A stretch of 11,599 bases of DNA from Synergistota bacterium (GTDB lineage Bacteria; Synergistota; JAGHAJ01). The DNA lies in the NCBI GenBank assembly GCA_021161545.1, contig JAGHAJ010000182.1, positions 1 through 11,599 of the forward strand, read 5' to 3'. Positions 6,304 through 11,599 of the stretch are shown one piece after another (within the stretch, counting starts at the first letter, position 1; each line of letters opens with the position of its first letter). Below the pieces are notes generated by a model. It was not told where the DNA came from, did not search any database, and saw only the letters and a list, made by a program, of their open reading frames with translations. The translations under genes were made by a program, and so were the position numbers.

Positions 6304-7599
6304 ATGGGAATATTCAGCAGATTGTTTGGTAGGATATTCAGCAGATTGTTTGGTAGAAAGAAGGAGACCACAAAAGGGGCAGTTCCAAAAGTTGAGGAAA
6401 GGCAACCTATTTCCATTAACACTGTTTCAGACAGTGATAAAAATAGATTAGAAAATACTTCAACCCATGTAAGAAAAGGAGGAGATGTTATGAAAAGCGA
6501 GGTTATAGAAAGAGTTGAACTTACCGAGTACTCTGAACCCTATGAGAATCTCTTGTTGGTTCCACCGAATAGTAATCTGTCTTTATCCAATATTGCAGGT
6601 GATATTATAATAAATTCGTGGGACCAATCACTGCTGAAAATAATAGCAATAAAGCACTCATGGGGAGAAAGTAAAAGGGTAGCAAGAGAAAAAGTAAAAA
6701 AGATAGAAATTAAAGTAAACCAACAAGAAGACAGCGTAAAGATACTGACCATCTTCCCGGAAATAGAAGAGGGAGTGAAGGTACAAGGGTATGTGAGTTA
6801 TAGGTTGTTTGTCCCAAAGGAGATAAGTCTGAATATCCAAACAGAAAGTGGAAATACTTTTGTAAGAGACATTTACAGAAATGTAGCTGTTAAAGCTACA
6901 ACTGGTAGTATACTGGTAAGAAATATCGCAGGAAGCGTAGATACTACATCCACAGTAGGAAACATAGAAATATCCAATGTGAGGGAGAACGTAAATGTAG
7001 TTGCAACCTCTGGAAGGGTAATAGTAAATAACATAAGCGGGAATATAGATATAGAGACCTCATCTGGAGAGGTCAGGGTCTCCAATATAGAGCAGAATGT
7101 TATGGTAACAACAGAGCAAGGAAATATCATAATAAACAATATACAGGGGAATGTAGATGCAAAATCATCAACGGGAGATGTATCTATAGATACCATAGCA
7201 AGTAATGTAAATGTCATAGTAGAGTATGGAAACATACTTCTCGATAACATACAGGGCAGTATTACCACAAGGTTCAACAGAGGTTCTCTCAACATCGTAA
7301 ACAAACACGCCCCCATGATACATGCAAGTACAACCAGTGGAGATATCAACCTCAATACAGTAGTGCACAATGGTGGAAAGTATTTACTTGAAACCACTAT
7401 AGGAACCATTAATATGAGAATCCCGAGCAATTCTTCAACAGCCATAATAGCAAAGACCATAAAGGGTAATATCTCGTGCGAACTACCACTCATCATCACA
7501 CGCAGTGGAAACGAGGAATTAGCAGGTATCCTTAATCAGAATAAGGCAATAATCAAACTAACATCCACAGAAGGAGACATAAACATCAAAAAGAAATAA
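6304..7599 (+). CDS. DUF4097-family beta-solenoid protein with N-terminal amphipathic segment (second of two)
   Basis: 431 residues. Residues 2-18 are two copies of IFSRLFGR after an initial Gly, a basic amphipathic segment able to bind membranes. A polar linker follows to about 62. From Met63 the protein resembles the start of the preceding gene's product (beta segment including INSWDQSLLKIIAIK at 103-117). Residues 176-337 are nine uninterrupted 18-residue repeats, for example VNVVATSGRVIVNNISGN, the signature of a regular beta-solenoid. Further irregular repeats run to the C-terminus. No signal peptide is evident, so I infer an inner-face, membrane-attached intracellular protein, and no enzymatic motif is seen. 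ATG 6304 has GGGAG seven bases upstream. A second, stronger Shine-Dalgarno precedes in-frame ATG 6490. It is probably co-transcribed with the gene before it and with polA 16 bases after it. Confidence 0.82.
   Translation: MGIFSRLFGRIFSRLFGRKKETTKGAVPKVEERQPISINTVSDSDKNRLENTSTHVRKGGDVMKSEVIERVELTEYSEPYENLLLVPPNSNLSLSNIAGDIIINSWDQSLLKIIAIKHSWGESKRVAREKVKKIEIKVNQQEDSVKILTIFPEIEEGVKVQGYVSYRLFVPKEISLNIQTESGNTFVRDIYRNVAVKATTGSILVRNIAGSVDTTSTVGNIEISNVRENVNVVATSGRVIVNNISGNIDIETSSGEVRVSNIEQNVMVTTEQGNIIINNIQGNVDAKSSTGDVSIDTIASNVNVIVEYGNILLDNIQGSITTRFNRGSLNIVNKHAPMIHASTTSGDINLNTVVHNGGKYLLETTIGTINMRIPSNSSTAIIAKTIKGNISCELPLIITRSGNEELAGILNQNKAIIKLTSTEGDINIKKK
6310..6357 (+). repeat. 24-bp tandem duplication in the N-terminal coding sequence
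   Basis: Two adjacent 24-base units, 6310-6333 and 6334-6357, match at 23 of 24 positions (they differ only in the last base, G versus A). They encode the eight residues IFSRLFGR twice, keeping the frame and doubling the amphipathic segment. The near identity, including third codon positions, indicates a recent duplication. Confidence 0.95.
6477..6492 (+). promoter_or_regulatory. Strong internal Shine-Dalgarno and in-frame ATG
   Basis: AGGAGGAG (6477-6484) lies five bases before ATG 6490, which is codon 63 of the 431-residue frame. It is a better ribosome binding site than the one at 6304. Initiation here would give a 369-residue form without the amphipathic segment and linker, starting at the point where similarity to the preceding paralogue begins. 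Confidence 0.6.
6829..7314 (+). repeat. Nine coding repeats of 54 bp (18 residues)
   Basis: Residues 176-337 split into nine units of exactly 18 residues with no insertions. The consensus is roughly (V/I)-x-V-x-x-x-(S/T)-x-G-x-(I/V)-x-(I/V)-x-N-I-x-(G/x)-N. At DNA level the 54-base period is visible in patches (for example around 7033, 7141 and 7249), but units are well diverged, so the array is old and not a hotspot of recent expansion. Confidence 0.9.
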
Positions 7600-7615
7600 T
7601 CCAAAGGATTGAAAA

Positions 7616-10156
7616 TTGCCCGATAAGAGATATAAAGCAGTTATTATAGATGGACATAGTTTGCTGTATCGTGCGTTTTATGCACTTCCTTCGTTTAGTA
7701 ATTCGCAGGGAGAAGCTACATCTGCAATCTATGGATTTCTCAACATGCTCTTAAAGCTCATAAACGACCAAAAACCCCACTATATAGGTGTCTCTTTCGA
7801 CCTACCCCAACCAACATTCAGACACAAAATTTTCAAAGAATACAAAAGTATAAGGCAAAAGATGCCAGAATCCCTGACACCTCAGATAAACAGATTAAAA
7901 GAAATATTGCCACTATTAGGAGTTTCATTTTGGGAAGTCGCTGGTTTTGAAGGAGACGACATCACAGGAACCATATCACAAAAACTCAGCAAAGAACACA
8001 TACCCACACTAATTGTAACGGCAGACAACGACCTCCTACAACTTGTTACGGAAGACGTAAACGTGATGAAAAATATCAAAGGTGTCAGTCACTTCAAGAT
8101 ATACACCCCAGAGAAGGTAAAAGAAGAACTCGGAATATATCCACAAAGAATTCCAGACTTCAAAGCAATAGTGGGGGACAAAAGCGACAACATCCCCGGT
8201 GTGCCTGGGATAGGAAAAAAGACTGCATTAAAGCTCCTACAGAGATTCTCCTGCATAGAAGAGATATACGAGAATATAAACGAGATCAAAGAGGAAAAAC
8301 TAAGAGAAAAACTGGAAGAAAACAAGGAAGTAGTGCTAAAAAATAAAGAAATAATAAGGATAAAGACAGATGTAGATTTGAGCACAAGTTTAGAAGAACT
8401 CACACTAAAGCCGATCAATGCAGAAAAGCTACTGCCTATACTCCAAGAACTCGAACTCTACTCTCTAATCAAAAGATTAAATATCCAGAAAAACAAAGCC
8501 CCTTCTTCAGCAGAACCTCATATCAACCACGCAGAAGAAGTAATAGAAGAAGCTAAAAAATCAAGGATTTTAGCGATAAAAATTGTTGGAAAGCTCATAC
8601 ACCTATCATCAGAGACAAGAAATTGCATTATCTCCCCAAAAGAGCTTGAAAGCATAAAGGGGATATGCGAAGATGAGAACATCAAGAAGTACGGAAACAA
8701 CATAAAAAAGGAGTACCTGTATCTATCAAAGCACAACATAAAATTAAAAGGGATCCATTTTGATACAGCAGTAGCATCTTACCTATTAAACCCGTCAAGA
8801 AAAGCCCACTCCGTGGAAAACATAAACCTCTATCTATTTGGGAAAAACAACGCATCAAACGTAATTACAAGAGATATACTTGAATCTGTTCCACAGCTAA
8901 GGGAGAAGTTAGAAAGTTATAGTCTCATTACCCTATTTAACGAGATAGAGATACCACTCATAAGCATACTTGCAGAAATGGAGATAACAGGTATAAAAGT
9001 GGATATAAAAACGCTTCAGGACATAAAAAAAGATATAGAAGACAAGATAAAAGAGGAAAACGACTATATCAGAGAAAGGATAGGCACAGAGCTGAACCTA
9101 AATTCACCAAAACAACTGTCACATCTGCTGTTTGATGTCCTTCACCTACCACCCATAAAAAAGACAAAGACAGGCTTTTCCACAGATTTCGAGACACTAC
9201 ATACCCTTTACCGAGTTACTGGTTCCAATCTTCTCAAGCAAATAATAGAATACAGACAGCTGACAAAGATACTAAATAGCTATATTACCCCCCTACTCGA
9301 GCTTGTAGATAAGAACACGCACAAGATACATACTTCATTCAACCAGATGGTAACTTCGACCGGCAGACTCAGTAGCAGTAACCCAAATCTGCAAAACATT
9401 CCGCTCTATTCAGAGTTTGGAAAAGAGCTAAGAAAAGCATTTGTTATATCATCTCCGGAGAATATCTTTCTATCTGCAGACTACTCACAGATAGAACTCA
9501 GGATACTTGCACACTTTTCAAAAGACGAGCTCCTCATGAAGGCATTCAGTGAAGGTATAGACATCCACTCCCTTACAGCCCAACAGATATTTGGAGTAAA
9601 GATGCAGAACATCACATCAGACATGCGTCGCAAGGCAAAAGCCATAAACTTTGGCATAATATACGGTATGTCGGATTATGGTCTGGCAAAAAGCATAGGT
9701 ATAAGCAGAAAAGAATCAAAAAAATACATAGAAAATTATTTCAATAGGTATCCAAAGGTAAAAGAATTCATAGAAAAGACTATAAAAGAAGCCAGAGAAA
9801 GTGGTATGGTAAAGACATTATTAGGCAGGATAAGAATGATACCAGAGATAAACAGCCGCAATAAAACAGTGCAAAAAGAAGGCGAAAGACTCGCAATAAA
9901 CACTCCCATACAGGGAAGTGCAGCTGACCTAATAAAGATGGCAATGGTAAAATCAATGAATTTCATCAAAGAATCCAACCTGCATGCACGTTTGTTGCTT
10001 CAAATACACGATGAGTTGCTATTCGAGCTACCTGAGCATGAACTTGAAGAATTTAAAGAAAAGGTGAAACATACAATGGAACATGCCATAGAGCTTGAAG
10101 TCCCTTTAAAAGTAAACATAGCAACGGGTAAGAACTGGAGTGAGCTTGATAAATAG
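7616..10156 (+). CDS. polA: DNA polymerase I with degenerate 3'-5' exonuclease domain
   Basis: The enzyme fills gaps, removes RNA primers and supports excision repair. 846 residues. The 5'-nuclease domain (1 to about 290) has DGHSLLYRAF (12-21), EGDD (112-115), TADNDL (135-140) and the helix-hairpin-helix GDKSDNIPGVPGIGKKTA (187-204). Polymerase motifs are intact: STGRLSSSNPNLQNIP (581-596), motif A DYSQIELR with catalytic Asp622, motif B RRKAKAINFGIIYG (Phe679 at the Taq Phe667 position) and motif C QIHDE with Asp799. The middle exonuclease domain (about 306-445) is short and lacks the metal-binding residues: the DxE of Exo I is aligned with KIV (322-324), the Exo II Asp with Glu366, and no Exo III YxxxD is visible. 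Proofreading is therefore probably absent, as in Taq and Bacillus Pol I. TTG start at 7616 with AAAGGAT six bases upstream, the residues matching the family N-terminus. Confidence 0.97.
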   Translation: MPDKRYKAVIIDGHSLLYRAFYALPSFSNSQGEATSAIYGFLNMLLKLINDQKPHYIGVSFDLPQPTFRHKIFKEYKSIRQKMPESLTPQINRLKEILPLLGVSFWEVAGFEGDDITGTISQKLSKEHIPTLIVTADNDLLQLVTEDVNVMKNIKGVSHFKIYTPEKVKEELGIYPQRIPDFKAIVGDKSDNIPGVPGIGKKTALKLLQRFSCIEEIYENINEIKEEKLREKLEENKEVVLKNKEIIRIKTDVDLSTSLEELTLKPINAEKLLPILQELELYSLIKRLNIQKNKAPSSAEPHINHAEEVIEEAKKSRILAIKIVGKLIHLSSETRNCIISPKELESIKGICEDENIKKYGNNIKKEYLYLSKHNIKLKGIHFDTAVASYLLNPSRKAHSVENINLYLFGKNNASNVITRDILESVPQLREKLESYSLITLFNEIEIPLISILAEMEITGIKVDIKTLQDIKKDIEDKIKEENDYIRERIGTELNLNSPKQLSHLLFDVLHLPPIKKTKTGFSTDFETLHTLYRVTGSNLLKQIIEYRQLTKILNSYITPLLELVDKNTHKIHTSFNQMVTSTGRLSSSNPNLQNIPLYSEFGKELRKAFVISSPENIFLSADYSQIELRILAHFSKDELLMKAFSEGIDIHSLTAQQIFGVKMQNITSDMRRKAKAINFGIIYGMSDYGLAKSIGISRKESKKYIENYFNRYPKVKEFIEKTIKEARESGMVKTLLGRIRMIPEINSRNKTVQKEGERLAINTPIQGSAADLIKMAMVKSMNFIKESNLHARLLLQIHDELLFELPEHELEEFKEKVKHTMEHAIELEVPLKVNIATGKNWSELDK

Positions 10157-10174
10157 AAGATTTTGTGATAAACT
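10146..10174 (+). promoter_or_regulatory. Predicted sigma-70 promoter for the TPR gene
   Basis: TTGATA (10146-10151, five of six matches to TTGACA) is followed by a 17-base spacer and TAAACT (10169-10174), preceded by TG at 10166-10167, giving an extended -10. Transcription would begin near 10181, leaving a leader of about 27 bases that contains the AAGGTG ribosome binding site (10197-10202). The -35 overlaps the end of polA, so the TPR gene may have its own promoter besides read-through. The -10 matches only four of six positions. Confidence 0.45.
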
Positions 10175-10207
10175 ATATCCCAATCTTTAAGAAGGTAAGG
10201 TGTTAAC

Positions 10208-11599
10208 ATGAGTTCAAAGCTTTTAATAAGGGAAGGCTTAAACGAGTGGAAGGAGGGACGCATGCTTAATGCAGTAAAGCTCCTGAGAAAGGCTGTAAAT
10301 ACCGACCCGTCTTCCGAAGAGGCACACATACAGTTAGGAAATCTATACTTAGATTTAAAAAAATACAGAAAAGCTGAGCTTGAATTCAAGCAGGCTTTAA
10401 TGATAAATCACAATAGCATAAAGGGAAGATACTTTTTAGGTATGAGTTACATGCTACAGGATAAGGAATCACAAGCGCTTAACGAATGGTACAAAAACAT
10501 AGAGGTTGCACCCAATCACACACCTACACTACTATCCTTAGGAGATTTCTACTTTACAAGAAACTACACAGAAAAGGCCAAAAACCTATATAGTAAAGCC
10601 TTATCGATAGAACCAGACCAATGGGAAGCGAAACTTAAACTGGGCAGGACATTGTATAGAATGGGGAGAAAAAAAGAAGCAAAAGCGCTGTGGAAAGAGG
10701 TATCCAAAGCCACAAAGGATAACATAGAAGCACAATATATGTTGGCAGAAACCTATGTTCAGATATTTGAGACAAAGGAAGCGGTCAAGGCATTCAAAAA
10801 CCTGCTTCAGCAGGAAACCAACGAGAAGAATAAAAGCGACCTCAAGGATATGATACTTGCCTTCAGCAACTTTGTGGGAGAAAAACGCACAATACTCAGC
10901 GTTACAAAGTACCTATCAAAGCAGTTTCCCAACAATCCAGAGACGCTATCAAGCTACATAAATGCGCTAATAGATAACAACAATCTCAAAGAGGCAATGA
11001 ACATAGCCGAAAGATTAGAAAAAATAAATCCTGCCATAGGGACATTCTATAAAGGGCTCATACACAAGAACGCAGGCAACACAAAACAGGCTATAAAGAT
11101 GATGGAATCAGCATACTCTCAGGGTTATAAAGAAGCAGAGGTTGTCGGTGAAATTGGAAAAGTATGGTTCGAATATGGAGAATACCAAAAAGCCATAAAG
11201 TACTTAGAAGAAGCTGCAGATTTAGACCCATTCAATCAGAATGTGATGTGGCATTTAGCACTATCCTACCAGCAGATAGGAAGTTTAGACAATGCGATAG
11301 AAAGATGGTTTGATATACTAACCATGGACCCTGAAGATGTATTTGCACAAGGAAACATGGCAATATGCTATCTTTACAAAGGTGAGTATGACACAGCAGT
11401 AGAGCTCATACAAAAGGCAGAGATGATTTACGCAAACGACCCACTAATATTATTTCTCAGGGGGATATTGTACCTTCTCGAAGGGGAGCCAAACTTGACA
11501 CTAAGAAAGTGGAAAAAGAGCTGGAATGAAGACCCAAACATACTGGACAACTACTGGCCAGTGGTAAGGGACCTCGTCCCTTCTGCACTGCTTGGAATA
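10208..11599 (+). CDS. TPR-repeat protein, N-terminal 464 residues (cut by right edge)
   Basis: An open frame without stops runs from ATG 10208 to the window edge. AAGGTG five bases upstream supports the start. The product is built of tetratricopeptide repeats. Clear units include about 4-34 (LIREGLNEWKEGRMLNAVKL), 38-70 (AHIQLGNLYLDLKKYRKAEL), 106-139 (TLLSLGDFYFTRNYTEKAKN), 140-170 and 310-380 (IGKVWFEYGEYQKAIKYLEE then LALSYQQIGSLDNAIERW). More degenerate helical repeats lie between. Such arrays are protein-protein scaffolds. No signal peptide or membrane helix is present in the visible part, so it is probably cytoplasmic, unlike lipoprotein TPR proteins such as PilF/PilW pilotins. Several units carry Trp in helix B (NEWK, NEWYK, ALWKE, ERWFD, RKWKKSW), a recurrent feature of this array. 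Partner and pathway cannot be named, and a link to the pilus is only by proximity. Confidence 0.85.
   Translation, partial: MSSKLLIREGLNEWKEGRMLNAVKLLRKAVNTDPSSEEAHIQLGNLYLDLKKYRKAELEFKQALMINHNSIKGRYFLGMSYMLQDKESQALNEWYKNIEVAPNHTPTLLSLGDFYFTRNYTEKAKNLYSKALSIEPDQWEAKLKLGRTLYRMGRKKEAKALWKEVSKATKDNIEAQYMLAETYVQIFETKEAVKAFKNLLQQETNEKNKSDLKDMILAFSNFVGEKRTILSVTKYLSKQFPNNPETLSSYINALIDNNNLKEAMNIAERLEKINPAIGTFYKGLIHKNAGNTKQAIKMMESAYSQGYKEAEVVGEIGKVWFEYGEYQKAIKYLEEAADLDPFNQNVMWHLALSYQQIGSLDNAIERWFDILTMDPEDVFAQGNMAICYLYKGEYDTAVELIQKAEMIYANDPLILFLRGILYLLEGEPNLTLRKWKKSWNEDPNILDNYWPVVRDLVPSALLGI

Noticed and set aside
6829-7314. 54-bp periodicity as a possible CRISPR or noncoding direct-repeat array
   Set aside because: Units are diverged at DNA level, keep frame and encode regular solenoid rungs. 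No constant repeat with unique spacers exists.
6873-7499. 208-residue minus-strand open frame, strongly hydrophobic
   Set aside because: It lies wholly antisense to the 54-bp repeat array of the solenoid gene. Its hydrophobicity mirrors the repeat codons, and it has no family features.
10157-10207. Terminator between polA and the TPR gene
   Set aside because: No GC-rich stem followed by a T run is visible. The spacer is better explained by a promoter and ribosome binding site.

Overview
The window comes from an AT-rich bacterium with an outer membrane: it encodes PilQ, the outer-membrane secretin of type IV pili, and a full PilM-N-O-P alignment complex. Codon choice leans strongly on ATA for Ile and AGA/AGG for Arg, a bias frequent in thermophiles, so a thermophilic or deep-branching diderm is possible. 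I cannot name the lineage from the sequence alone.

Left half (1-5364, all minus strand): one compact type IV pilus operon. In transcription order it holds a 109-aa coiled-coil protein of unknown function, three minor pilins (PilV-, PilW- and PilX-like), a ComFB-family protein, then pilM, pilN, pilO, pilP and the N-terminal part of pilQ, which runs off the left edge. Almost every junction is a stop/start overlap (ATGA, GTGA or TAGTG), so the genes look translationally coupled. The only real gap inside the operon, 20 bp, lies before comFB and carries a near-perfect Shine-Dalgarno. The products fit one machine: minor pilins to prime the fibre, PilM-N-O-P to link the cytoplasmic motor to the secretin, and PilQ as the outer-membrane gate. 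ComFB is the candidate signalling input.

Centre (5365-7599): a 42-bp divergent spacer and then two tandem, paralogous DUF4097-type beta-solenoid proteins on the plus strand. Neither has a recognisable signal peptide or ordinary transmembrane helix. The second has nine consecutive 18-residue repeats, an N-terminal basic amphipathic segment made by a 24-bp tandem duplication, and a strong internal Shine-Dalgarno/ATG that could give a second form lacking that segment.

Right part (7616-11599, plus strand): polA follows the second solenoid gene by 16 bp and starts with TTG. It encodes a full-length DNA polymerase I with intact 5'-nuclease and polymerase motifs but a degenerate 3'-5' exonuclease domain. 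A likely sigma-70 promoter overlaps the polA stop and precedes a TPR-repeat protein that runs off the right edge. No tRNA, rRNA, CRISPR array, insertion sequence or convincing terminator was seen. No gene-free stretch exceeds about 50 bp. The most promising leads are ComFB embedded in a pilus operon, and the two intracellular solenoid proteins with their dual-start, membrane-binding-helix architecture.
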